A stretch of 64,000 nt of DNA. It comes from CASFRF01 sp031549345 (GTDB taxonomy: Bacteria; Verrucomicrobiota; Lentisphaeria; Victivallales; Victivallaceae). The DNA lies in assembly GCA_031549345.1 (NCBI GenBank), contig JAVBPY010000006.1:372001-436000 (forward strand), in the 5' to 3' direction. The notes beneath the pieces were generated by a model. The model was not told the DNA's origin, made no database searches, and saw nothing but the letters and a program-made list of their open reading frames with translations. Position 1 is the first letter of the stretch, and every line of letters starts with the position of its first letter. The translations under genes and the position numbers were made by a program. Of the stretch, positions 53,434 to 61,411 are shown piece by piece.

Positions 53434-54318
53434 ATGAAAAAGTGTACCGCCGTACTGTTGGGGATTCTGGGAATGGCCGCCACGCTGAGCGCCGGAGACA
53501 TTCCGGTAAAAACCGGCGACAAGGTTGCGTTTCTCGGGGACTCGATCACCCGTTTCGGCAACGACGCCGACGGATACCTGACAATGACCATGGAGGGACT
53601 GAGCGCCATCGGCATCGAGGCGAAAAAGATCCCCGTCGGCGTGGGCGGCAACACGTCCGGCGACATGCTGAGGCGGATTGAACGGGATGTCCTCTCCAAA
53701 AAACCGCAGTTCATGGTCCTGAGCTGCGGTGTTAATGATGTATGGCACCAGTTCAAAAAACCGCCCGCGGGTATGACGAAGGCGGAATACGAGGAAGGCG
53801 TCCTGAATGGCTTCAGGAAGAATGTTACGGAAATTCTCGACAAGGCCGCCGCCACCAACATCAAGGTCATCGTCATGACCGCCACCATGATCTCCGAGAA
53901 TCTTCTCGACAGCAACAACATCAAACTTGCGGACTACAACAAGTTCCTGCGCGAAACAGCTGCCGCCAGGGGGTGCATCCTGGTCGACCAGGGGCTGGCG
54001 ATGCAACAAGCCGTCGCCGCCTACCAGAAACGCTTCCCAAGGCAGAAACAAAATTACCTGACCACCGACGGCGTTCATATGAACGCTTTGGGCAATAAAC
54101 TCATGGCGCTTACCCTTTTGAAAGGCCTCGGCCTGGACACCGCCCAGATGACCCGGGCGACGGCCGCCATTGACGCGCTGAAAATCAACATGTCCGTTAC
54201 TGTGCGCATCAGTGATTATGAGTTTTTGTCCGGCAAAGCGCTCGAGAAAAACCTCCCGCTCAACGACTACGCCGGCGAGCTGTTTAAAGAACCTTTGAAT
54301 AAAATCGGGGTGAAATAA
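53434..54318 (+). CDS. Secreted SGNH/GDSL hydrolase
   Basis: 294 residues with a signal peptide at 1-20. Blocks are complete: GDSIT at 35-39 (Ser37), Gly in VGGNTSGD at 70-77, N101 in GVND, and D212 and H215 in TTDGVHMNALG. These are the catalytic Ser, oxyanion Gly/Asn and Asp-His of rhamnogalacturonan-acetylesterase-like esterases. AAGGAG is nine to fourteen bases upstream. Following an O-acetylation pair, it may remove the same acetyl groups, giving an add-and-remove set, but it could equally serve in glycan breakdown. Confidence 0.85.
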   Translation: MKKCTAVLLGILGMAATLSAGDIPVKTGDKVAFLGDSITRFGNDADGYLTMTMEGLSAIGIEAKKIPVGVGGNTSGDMLRRIERDVLSKKPQFMVLSCGVNDVWHQFKKPPAGMTKAEYEEGVLNGFRKNVTEILDKAAATNIKVIVMTATMISENLLDSNNIKLADYNKFLRETAAARGCILVDQGLAMQQAVAAYQKRFPRQKQNYLTTDGVHMNALGNKLMALTLLKGLGLDTAQMTRATAAIDALKINMSVTVRISDYEFLSGKALEKNLPLNDYAGELFKEPLNKIGVK

Positions 54319-54397
54319 AAGCATTAAGTGAGCTTTTGCATAACCGACCGCTTCCCTCTAAAATAAAAAAATCACGAAAATTACAGGAAAAAAACGC

Positions 54398-54425
54398 TTG
54401 AAATCCTCCGCGATTGCGTTATCAT
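54398..54425 (+). promoter_or_regulatory. Candidate promoter of the hydrogenase operon
   Basis: TTGAAA (54398-54403) and TATCAT (54420-54425), 16 bases apart. Transcription would start near 54432, leaving a leader of about 170 bases. Confidence 0.45.
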
Positions 54426-54499
54426 AGAAAGAAGGACCGACTTTCATTACCAATGTTTTCTGTATTTCACGGTTTCCGACGCATATCCTGTCGGAAGCG

Positions 54500-54600
54500 C
54501 TGAATGATATCGCCTGTGCCAGTGAGTATGCCGCCCTTTCGGGCGGCCGGGTTCAAAGGAGTTTTGACCCGGGTCAGGATCGTTCTCAGCGGAGGGAAAC
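54500..54600 (+). promoter_or_regulatory. Structured 5' leader of the hydrogenase operon
   Basis: GCCGCCC-TTTC-GGGCGGC forms a 7-bp hairpin at about 54530-54547, and directly after it CCGGGTTCAAA pairs with TTTTGACCCGG (one bulge) around a GGAGT loop to about 54573. The ribosome-binding site GGAGGG lies 20 bases further on. The first stem sits flush against the second, a compact arrangement seen in cis-regulatory RNAs. It does not match a riboswitch class I can name. Confidence 0.4.
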
Positions 54601-55107
54601 ATGGTTTGTACACAGAAGTCGCTCAGGTCGTCGAAGAAATTCCGGGAACTCGACGAAACCATCGCATCGGTTTTCGAAACGCTCCCTCCCGAGCGGCGGC
54701 GGGGAGGATTGATCCAATGCCTCCACCGTGCCCAGCACCTCTTCGGCTATCTTCCGGAAGAGGTACAGTCTTTCATTTCCGCGCGCCTCGGCGTTTCCCG
54801 CGCGGATATTTACGGCATTATCAGTTTCTACAGCTATTTTTCCGATAAACCGCGCGGACGCTATAAGATCAACGTCTGCATCGGAACGGCTTGCTTCGTC
54901 AAAGGAGGGCCGGAAATTCTCGACGAATTCAGGCGGCTCCTCAAAATCAACGAGGGAGAGAACTCCGCGGACGGGAAATTTTTCCTCGGTGTTCTCCGTT
55001 GCGTCGGGGCATGCAGCCTCGCCCCCGTGGTGATGGTCAACGAACGGATTTACGGCAACGTTTCCCCGGAAAAAGTCGCCGACATCCTTGCCGATTGCGG
55101 AGAATAA
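54601..55107 (+). CDS. hydC: NADH-dehydrogenase/hydrogenase [2Fe-2S] subunit (HydC/NuoE-like)
   Basis: 168 residues, a thioredoxin-like [2Fe-2S] protein. The four ligands are C93, C98 (CIGTACFVKGG) and C134, C138 (CVGACSLAP). The first 80 residues are the NuoE helical part. With the next two genes it forms the electron-bifurcating [FeFe]-hydrogenase, which uses NADH and reduced ferredoxin together to make hydrogen. GGAGGG is six bases upstream of the ATG. Three bases separate its stop from the start of hydB. Confidence 0.9.
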   Translation: MVCTQKSLRSSKKFRELDETIASVFETLPPERRRGGLIQCLHRAQHLFGYLPEEVQSFISARLGVSRADIYGIISFYSYFSDKPRGRYKINVCIGTACFVKGGPEILDEFRRLLKINEGENSADGKFFLGVLRCVGACSLAPVVMVNERIYGNVSPEKVADILADCGE

Positions 55108-55109
55108 TC

Positions 55110-56954
55110 ATGACAAAAATCAAATCCGTCGCAGAACTTCAAAAGAAGATCAAGGCCCTCAATAAAAAAAAGACGCCTCCAATCAAGCTGCTCATCTCCA
55201 TGGGGACCTGCGGCCTTGCCGCCGGCGCATCCGAAATCACCGCCGCCGCCAGAAAGTGCATCGCGGAACAGAAGCTTGAGGATTCCATCGAAATTTCCAG
55301 CGTCGGCTGCATGGGATTGTGCTATGCCGAGCCGACGGTCATTCTGATCGACCGCCGTTCCGGCGCGCAGCTGATTTACGGCGACGTTTCCGCCGGGCAG
55401 ATATCCGGGATCATTGAATCCGGCCTCGCCGTCGCCCATGGGACGCGCACGATCGACCGCACCTGGCATTACCCGGAATTTGAAAAGCCGGCGGCCGGGG
55501 AAATCCAAGCGCGGATCGTCCTGCGCAATACCGGGCGCATCGACCCGGAGAACATCGACGAATACATCGCTTCCGGCGGTTACACTGCGCTGGCGAAGGT
55601 TTTGACATCCATGAAACCCGGCGAAGTTGTGGAAACAATCGAGGCGTCTGGCCTTCGCGGACGCGGCGGCGGCGGTTTCCCCACCGGAAAAAAATGGCGC
55701 TTTGCCGCCGCGCAGAAATCGCCGGAAAAATTCATCATCTGCAATGCAGACGAAGGCGACCCCGGCGCCTTCATGGACCGCGCCGTCCTCGAAGGCGATC
55801 CGCACACGGTTTTGGAAGCGATGGCGATCGGCGGCTACGCCATCGGCGCCCGTGCCGGCATCGTTTACGTCCGCGCGGAATATCCGCTTGCGGTGAAGAG
55901 GCTTGAGATCGCGATCCGACAGGCGGAGGAACGTGGGGTCCTCGGTGAAAATCTTTTCGGGAGCAGCTTCGATTTTCGTGTCGAAATCAAATTCGGCGCG
56001 GGGGCGTTCGTCTGCGGCGAGGAAACCGCGCTGATCCACTCCATCGAAGGGAAGCGCGGCGAACCGACGGTCCGGCCCCCGTATCCCGCGGTCGCCGGAC
56101 TGTGGAGCAAACCGAGCGTGGTCAACAACGTCGAAACCTACGCGAGCGTCTGTGCAATTATCCGTAACGGGGCAGCGTGGTTCCGTTCGATCGGCACTTC
56201 CGGCTCTCCGGGCACAAAGGTTTTCGCACTGGCCGGAAAAGTTTCGCGTGTGGGGCTGGTCGAAGTTCCGATGGGGACGTCGCTGCGCGAGATCATCTTT
56301 GGCCTCGGCGGCGGCATACGGAACGGACGGCGCTTCAAATCTGTGCAGACCGGCGGTCCTTCCGGAGGGTGCATCACCGATGAAAATCTCGATCTTCCGA
56401 TTGACTACGAAGCGCTCAAAAAGATCGGTTCGATGATGGGTTCCGGCGGTATGATCGTAATGGACGAAGGCGATTGCATGGTCAATATCGCGCGTTTCTA
56501 CATCGAGTTCATGCTCGGCGAGTCGTGCGGAAAGTGCACCCCGTGCCGGATCGGAACCCAGCGCCTCTATGAGATGCTTGACGACATCACCTCCGGACGT
56601 GGAACGCTGGAAATTCTCGAGAAACTCAAAACCCTTTCGGGCGTTCTGAAGGATACCGCGCTTTGCGGCCTCGGGCAGACGGCGCCGAATCCGGTCCTTT
56701 CCACGATGAAAAACTTTGAAAGCGAATACATGGCACACGTGAACGATTCCCGTTGCCCCGCCGGTGTCTGCCGGGCACTGATCCGTTACGAAATCACCGA
56801 CCGGTGCGTCGGCTGCGGCGTTTGTCTGCACCGCTGCCCGGTTCACTGCATCTCCGGCGAGCGCCGGTCGCGGCACAAGATCGATGCATCGCGCTGCATC
56901 AAGTGCGGAAGCTGTTACGCGGTCTGTAAATTTCACGCCGTCGCCAAAGTCTGA
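55110..56954 (+). CDS. hydB: Bifurcating hydrogenase FMN/NADH subunit (HydB/NuoF-like)
   Basis: 614 residues from the ATG at 55110; upstream in-frame starts lie inside hydC. N-terminal [2Fe-2S] thioredoxin-like domain with C34, C67, C71; FMN/NADH domain with GRGGGGFPTG at 184-193 and VCGEETALI; [4Fe-4S] site C473, C476, C479 (ESCGKCTPCRIG) and C519; C-terminal ferredoxin domain with C566, C569, C572, C576 and C596, C599, C602, C606. This is the layout of HydB from Thermotoga-type enzymes, cytoplasmic. It binds NADH and carries the flavin site of bifurcation. Confidence 0.93.
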   Translation: MTKIKSVAELQKKIKALNKKKTPPIKLLISMGTCGLAAGASEITAAARKCIAEQKLEDSIEISSVGCMGLCYAEPTVILIDRRSGAQLIYGDVSAGQISGIIESGLAVAHGTRTIDRTWHYPEFEKPAAGEIQARIVLRNTGRIDPENIDEYIASGGYTALAKVLTSMKPGEVVETIEASGLRGRGGGGFPTGKKWRFAAAQKSPEKFIICNADEGDPGAFMDRAVLEGDPHTVLEAMAIGGYAIGARAGIVYVRAEYPLAVKRLEIAIRQAEERGVLGENLFGSSFDFRVEIKFGAGAFVCGEETALIHSIEGKRGEPTVRPPYPAVAGLWSKPSVVNNVETYASVCAIIRNGAAWFRSIGTSGSPGTKVFALAGKVSRVGLVEVPMGTSLREIIFGLGGGIRNGRRFKSVQTGGPSGGCITDENLDLPIDYEALKKIGSMMGSGGMIVMDEGDCMVNIARFYIEFMLGESCGKCTPCRIGTQRLYEMLDDITSGRGTLEILEKLKTLSGVLKDTALCGLGQTAPNPVLSTMKNFESEYMAHVNDSRCPAGVCRALIRYEITDRCVGCGVCLHRCPVHCISGERRSRHKIDASRCIKCGSCYAVCKFHAVAKV

Positions 56955-56968
56955 AGGAGCGCCCATCC

Positions 56969-58708
56969 ATGAAAGTCAAGCTTACAATCAACGATCAGGC
57001 CATCGAAGTCCGCGCCGGGAGCACCATCCTCGAGGCGGCTGAAAAGCTCGATATCCGCATTCCGACGCTCTGTCACTTCAAGATGGATTGTTTCGGACTC
57101 GAACACCGTAGCGGCTCCTGCCGCGTATGTGTGGTCGAGGTCGACGGGCGCCCGAATCTTGCGCCCTCGTGCAGCACCCCCGTCGCCGAAGGAATGGTGG
57201 TGCGGACCAACTCGCTGCGGGCCATCAACGCCCGCAGGACGATCCTCGATTTGATGCTTTCCGACCACCCCAAGGACTGCCTGACCTGCCCAAAAAACCT
57301 CAACTGCCGTCTTCAGGCATTGGCGCAGGAACTTGGTTTGCACCATCTTCTTTATACCGGGGAGCAGTCCACGTACAAAAAAGACCTTTCCAGCAAAGCC
57401 ATTGCGCGCGACCTCGATAAATGCATCATGTGCCGGAGGTGCGAAACAGCCTGCAACGTCATGCAGACCGTCGGCGTCCTCTCCGGTGTCGGGCGCGGTT
57501 TCCAGGCGGTGGTGGCCCCCGAGGGATTGAAACCGCTGAACGACACGGTGTGCGTCTTCTGCGGCCAGTGCGTCCAGGCCTGTCCGGTCGGCGCACTCAG
57601 CGAAATGGATTACAAATACCCCGTTTGGCGCGCGCTGAACGATCCGCAAAAAACCGTGATTGTGCAGACCGCCCCGGCGGTACGCGTGGCGATCGGCGAG
57701 TGCTTCGGCCTTCCGGCGGGGGCGATCAGCACCGGGAAGATGATTTCCGCGTTGCGGATGTTGGGGTTCGACAAGGTTTTCGACACCGATTTTTCCGCGG
57801 ACCTTACGATTATGGAGGAAACCAAGGAACTTGTCGAGCGCGTGAAATCAGGGCGCGACCTCCCGATTCTGACGAGCTGCTGCCCGGGGTGGGTCAAGTT
57901 CTTCGAGCACCAGTTCCCGGATCTCCTGCACATGCCTTCGAGCGCGAAGTCGCCGCAGCAGATGTTCGGAGCGATTGCCAAAAGCTATTATGCGGAAAAG
58001 ATCGGCGTGGCGCCGGAGAATCTGGTGGTCGTTTCCGTCATGCCGTGCCTGGCCAAGAAATACGAGGCGGCCCGCGATGAGTTTATTCATGATGGGGTGC
58101 GCGATGTGGACATTGTGATTTCCACCCGCGAACTCGGCGATATGATCCACGAGGCCGGAATCCGTTTTTCACAGTTGGAGGACGGAATGTACGATTCGCC
58201 GCTCGGCGAATCCACGGGTGCCGCGGCAATCTTCGGCGTTTCCGGCGGCGTGCTGGAAGCGGCGCTGCGGACCGCCGCCGACTGGCTTTCCAAGAAAGAT
58301 CTTCCGGGGGTGGATTTCAACGCGGTGCGGGGTCTCGCCGGGACCAAGGAGGCGACGGTGGAGGTCGCCGGGATGAAGCTGCGCGTCGCCGTTGTTTCCG
58401 GCCTCGGCCAGGCGCGGAAGCTCCTGGAGCGCATCCGCGCGGGCGAGGCGGAGTACCACGCCATCGAGATCATGGCTTGCCCGGGCGGCTGCATCAACGG
58501 CGGCGGCCAGCCGTACCACCACGGCGACGAACGAATCCTGAAACGCCGGCTCGAAGCGATCTACCGTGTGGACCGCAAATGCGCCTTCCGGAAATCGCAC
58601 CAGAATCCCTCGATCCGGAAGCTCTACGAGGAGTTCCTCGGCGAACCGGGGAGCGCCGTCGCGCACAAACTCCTGCACACAAAGTACGTGCGGCGCGATA
58701 TGAAATAG
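56969..58708 (+). CDS. hydA: [FeFe]-hydrogenase catalytic subunit HydA
   Basis: 579 residues. N-terminal [2Fe-2S] domain (C35, C51, C54, C68), His-ligated [4Fe-4S] with H100, C104, C107, C113, and two [4Fe-4S] clusters C152/155/158/162 and C195/198/201/205. The H-cluster motifs are complete: TSCCPGW at 302-308, MPCLAKK at 358-364 and CPGGCINGGG at 504-513. Length and clusters fit the M3 group used in trimeric bifurcating enzymes. Maturases HydE, HydF and HydG are not in the window. GGAG is eight bases upstream. A hydrogen-producing, fermentative metabolism follows. Confidence 0.95.
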   Translation: MKVKLTINDQAIEVRAGSTILEAAEKLDIRIPTLCHFKMDCFGLEHRSGSCRVCVVEVDGRPNLAPSCSTPVAEGMVVRTNSLRAINARRTILDLMLSDHPKDCLTCPKNLNCRLQALAQELGLHHLLYTGEQSTYKKDLSSKAIARDLDKCIMCRRCETACNVMQTVGVLSGVGRGFQAVVAPEGLKPLNDTVCVFCGQCVQACPVGALSEMDYKYPVWRALNDPQKTVIVQTAPAVRVAIGECFGLPAGAISTGKMISALRMLGFDKVFDTDFSADLTIMEETKELVERVKSGRDLPILTSCCPGWVKFFEHQFPDLLHMPSSAKSPQQMFGAIAKSYYAEKIGVAPENLVVVSVMPCLAKKYEAARDEFIHDGVRDVDIVISTRELGDMIHEAGIRFSQLEDGMYDSPLGESTGAAAIFGVSGGVLEAALRTAADWLSKKDLPGVDFNAVRGLAGTKEATVEVAGMKLRVAVVSGLGQARKLLERIRAGEAEYHAIEIMACPGGCINGGGQPYHHGDERILKRRLEAIYRVDRKCAFRKSHQNPSIRKLYEEFLGEPGSAVAHKLLHTKYVRRDMK

Positions 58709-58740
58709 AAGAACACCTTCCCGGCGAAGAGGCCCCCTCT

Positions 58741-58778
58741 GCGGCAATCGGAAAAAACGATTTTTTTTCGATTGCCGC
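58741..58778 (+). terminator. Hairpin after the hydrogenase operon
   Basis: GCGGCAATCG (58741-58750) and CGATTGCCGC (58769-58778) are perfect 10-bp complements, and the loop adds AAAAAA/TTTTTT pairs. It lacks a T-tract after the stem, so it may work as a bidirectional or intrinsic-weak terminator before the next promoter. Confidence 0.55.
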
Positions 58779-58816
58779 TTGCATTTGTATTAAAAGAGTA
58801 GTACACTATAAGTGTA
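58779..58816 (+). promoter_or_regulatory. Promoter and operator palindrome of the YtrA-type operon
   Basis: TACACT-ATA-AGTGTA (58802-58816) is a perfect palindrome. It overlaps the -10 box (TACACT, 17 bases after TTGCAT at 58779-58784; TTGTAT-N16-TATAAG is an alternative). This is where a YtrA-type repressor would bind to control its own operon. Confidence 0.6.
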
Positions 58817-58844
58817 TGAATAAACTAGTACATATGGGTGGATC

Positions 58845-59228
58845 ATGAAACTTAAAATGGAAGATGGCGTACCATTTTATCTGCAAATTGCCGACTTAAT
58901 CCGGCAGCAGATTCTGGCCGGGCGCTACCGGGCCGGGGAGAAACTCCCTTCGGTCCGGGATCTGGCGGTGGAGCTGCGGGTTAATCCGAACACTGTTGCG
59001 CGGGCTTATATGCTTTTGCAGACGGAGGGGACGCTCGAAGGCCGCCACGGCGGCGGCAGCTTCGTCACCCAGCCGGAGGACACGACGCGCCTTCTTGCAC
59101 GGCGCACCGTCGAGGCGGAGCTTCAGAAAGCCATAGACAGCGCCCGGCGCTTTGGCCTGAAAACCTCCGACATTCGTGAAATTTTTGAAAAAAACCTGCT
59201 CTCGACTCCGGAGGACCCGCAACCATGA
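58845..59228 (+). CDS. YtrA-subfamily GntR transcriptional regulator
   Basis: 127 residues, the short form with a GntR winged helix (IADLIRQQILAGRYRAGEKLPS, VNPNTVARAYMLLQTEGTLE) and a small helical tail, without a large ligand domain. YtrA-type regulators repress ABC-transporter operons and respond to cell-wall-active antibiotics in Bacillus. It is followed by two membrane proteins and an ABC ATPase, as in ytr operons. Its stop overlaps the next ATG. Confidence 0.9.
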   Translation: MKLKMEDGVPFYLQIADLIRQQILAGRYRAGEKLPSVRDLAVELRVNPNTVARAYMLLQTEGTLEGRHGGGSFVTQPEDTTRLLARRTVEAELQKAIDSARRFGLKTSDIREIFEKNLLSTPEDPQP

Positions 59229-59890
59229 AAATATTCCTGAAACTGCTGAAGTTCGAGTTGTCCTTTTCTCTGCACTGGGTACAGCTTCTGCTTCTTGTCC
59301 TCATGTCGTGCAGTCTTGCGGGTTCTTTTTTCTTTTTCAAAGACTACAATCTCTCCTTGTTTCTTCTGGTTCTAAGCCCCTTCCTTGTTTCCATGTCCAT
59401 ATATTGCTTCAATCCGCAATATCGTAAAATCCACCACAGTCTTCCTGCCAATCCATGGATTAGTGGTTTGGTGCTCATCATTACAAGTTATCTGTGCTAT
59501 TTTCTCGGCCTTCTGCCGCTCATCCTTGTTTCCATATTGCAGTCCGATGGGTTCGGCTGGCGGGTACTGCCTTTCGCTTTCTTCTGCAACGCCACGTGGT
59601 TGTACCTTCATTGTGGCATCAACGAGCTTGAGGAATCACTTTGGGCGCCCAAGCTGTTGATCTTCTATTTCAACGTTCCGGTTCTCTTTTTTTCAGTGTT
59701 CCAAGACCCCGCTTTTTTTTACCAGCCCTGCTTCTTGATTTTTGGACTTTTTCTCCTTGGTAATGCTCTACAGCAATGGTACTACAACTATGCCAGCCAT
59801 AAGAAAACCCTGTTGATCGATGTACTGGAGATCCTTTTGATCATCGCCTCCTGGCTTTATGCCTGGGTGCATTATCACGTGAAACTGTAA
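59225..59890 (+). CDS. Membrane protein, likely ABC permease component
   Basis: 221 residues with about six helices (for example LQLLLLVLMSCSLAGSFFFF and ILLIIASWLYAWVHYHV) and few charged residues. No family motif is recognised. Position between a YtrA regulator and a second membrane protein plus ATPase supports a permease role, by context. Confidence 0.7.
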   Translation: MKIFLKLLKFELSFSLHWVQLLLLVLMSCSLAGSFFFFKDYNLSLFLLVLSPFLVSMSIYCFNPQYRKIHHSLPANPWISGLVLIITSYLCYFLGLLPLILVSILQSDGFGWRVLPFAFFCNATWLYLHCGINELEESLWAPKLLIFYFNVPVLFFSVFQDPAFFYQPCFLIFGLFLLGNALQQWYYNYASHKKTLLIDVLEILLIIASWLYAWVHYHVKL

Positions 59891-59904
59891 CTTGGGAATA
59901 AGCT

Positions 59905-60546
59905 ATGCATGATTTTCTGACGATGTTGCGATTGGAGTGCTCCGCCTTCCGTTGGCCGGTCTGCCTTGTCTTTCTCTGGCCGCTAGCCTTCTATCTGCCG
60001 GGGCTAAATCCGCCGGACGATGGAGCCACCATTTACACATTGCAAATGGTGATGTTTTTTTCCGGCATGGCCTTCGTTCCGGGGGCGCCCTGGGGCAACG
60101 GAATCCAGAAACTCCGTCTGAGCCTGCCGCTCCCGGCGTGGAAAAGCGGTCTGGCCACCGCCACGGTGGCTTATCTGATGATGCTGGAGTTCGTGCTGGC
60201 GCTCGCACCGCTCTATGGGCGGCATGGGTTGGCGTATTTCTTTTTCTACACCCCGCTCCTCCTTTACTGCTGGACGCTGGCATTCGCCGAATTACCGGAA
60301 CGGCGTAAGGTATTCCCGTGCCTCCTCCTTTTTCTGGCTGCCATTTTGCCTCCGTCAATCCACTTCATGATCCCTCAAACGATCTTCGATCAATGGACCT
60401 TCTTCCCATTCGGCACGTTCCTTCTCGCTAATTTCCTCTTCCTCCGGGAGCGGCTTGCCGTCGGAGGGAGGAATCTCGGAGGGACAGTCTGCCTGCAACT
60501 GCTGCTGATTGCAAGTGCCTGGCTCTGCGCCTACCTTCTCCATTGA
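59905..60546 (+). CDS. Membrane protein, likely ABC permease component
   Basis: 213 residues with about six helices (FLWPLAFYLPGL, MMLEFVLALAPLYG, LLLYCWTLAFAELPE, LLFLAAILPP, LLLIASAWLCAYLL). It resembles the preceding protein in size and layout but not in sequence. Ends 19 bases before the ATPase start. Probably forms the membrane part of the exporter with it. Confidence 0.7.
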   Translation: MHDFLTMLRLECSAFRWPVCLVFLWPLAFYLPGLNPPDDGATIYTLQMVMFFSGMAFVPGAPWGNGIQKLRLSLPLPAWKSGLATATVAYLMMLEFVLALAPLYGRHGLAYFFFYTPLLLYCWTLAFAELPERRKVFPCLLLFLAAILPPSIHFMIPQTIFDQWTFFPFGTFLLANFLFLRERLAVGGRNLGGTVCLQLLLIASAWLCAYLLH

Positions 60547-60565
60547 ACTTCAACAAGGAATCACT

Positions 60566-61411
60566 ATGGAAAACAAAATTTGCCTTATCGAATTGACCGT
60601 ATCGTACAATGGAAAAATCGACGCCGTCCACCAACTGACGCTGGACATTCCCAGGGGGTGCGCGTTCGCGTTGCTGGGGCGCAACGGTGCTGGAAAGACC
60701 ACTGTTTTGAAATCCCTCTCCGGCATGCTTGAACCGGATGGGGGCGACGTTTCGGTCTTCGGGTACGACCCTTACCGCGACCCGGTGTCGGTCAAAGCCA
60801 TGCTCGCCTATGTTTCGGACCAGAATCTCTACCCGCTCTGGATGACAGCGCATCAGGCGCTGGCGCTCCTGAAGGACTTTTTCCCCCGTTACGACGCCGT
60901 GCTTGCCGAACGGATCGCCGAAGCGTTCCGGCTCGATCTCGGAAAAAAACTCAAAACACTGTCGCTCGGGCAATTGCGGCAGTTCAATCTGTTGGCGGCG
61001 CTGGTACGGCGGCCGGAGGTGTTGGTGCTGGACGAACCGACGATCGGCCTGGACGTTCCGGCCCGGCGGCGGTTCACCGAACTGGTGATCGAGCAAATGG
61101 AGCGCGAACACTGTACGGTGATCTATTCGTCGCACCTCATTAGCGAACTGGAGGGCGTGGTTGAGAAAATTGCCGTCATCGACCAGGGGAAATTACTGCT
61201 GACCGCCGATCTCGAGCAACTGAAAGACTCCATTTTCAGCGTCACGACGGAGACGCAGTTTGTGCTTCCGCCGGGGCTGGAAATTCTCCGTGAAGAGACT
61301 GCAGGCTCCCGCCGCACCTTGCTTGTGCGCGGCGACCGCAGGCTGCTCGATAGCCACGAAACGGAAGCGCTGGATCTGGAAGAACTGTTCGTCCGCCTCA
61401 CCGCGGACTAA
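60566..61411 (+). CDS. ABC transporter ATP-binding protein
   Basis: 281 residues from the ATG at 60566 (AAGGA six bases upstream). Walker A GRNGAGKTT at 38-46, signature LSLGQ at 132-136 (in place of LSGGQ), Walker B LVLDEP at 153-158 followed by TIGLD, and H-loop SSHL. A C-terminal extension of 80 residues follows, as in BcrA/YtrB-type exporters. Drives export or signalling with the two membrane proteins, probably linked to antimicrobial resistance or cell-wall stress. Confidence 0.88.
   Translation: MENKICLIELTVSYNGKIDAVHQLTLDIPRGCAFALLGRNGAGKTTVLKSLSGMLEPDGGDVSVFGYDPYRDPVSVKAMLAYVSDQNLYPLWMTAHQALALLKDFFPRYDAVLAERIAEAFRLDLGKKLKTLSLGQLRQFNLLAALVRRPEVLVLDEPTIGLDVPARRRFTELVIEQMEREHCTVIYSSHLISELEGVVEKIAVIDQGKLLLTADLEQLKDSIFSVTTETQFVLPPGLEILREETAGSRRTLLVRGDRRLLDSHETEALDLEELFVRLTAD

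Noticed and set aside
54500..54600. Named riboswitch (for example Moco, cobalamin or glycine class)
   Set aside because: The two stems are clear but the conserved loops of the classes I know are not present, so only a structured leader is claimed.
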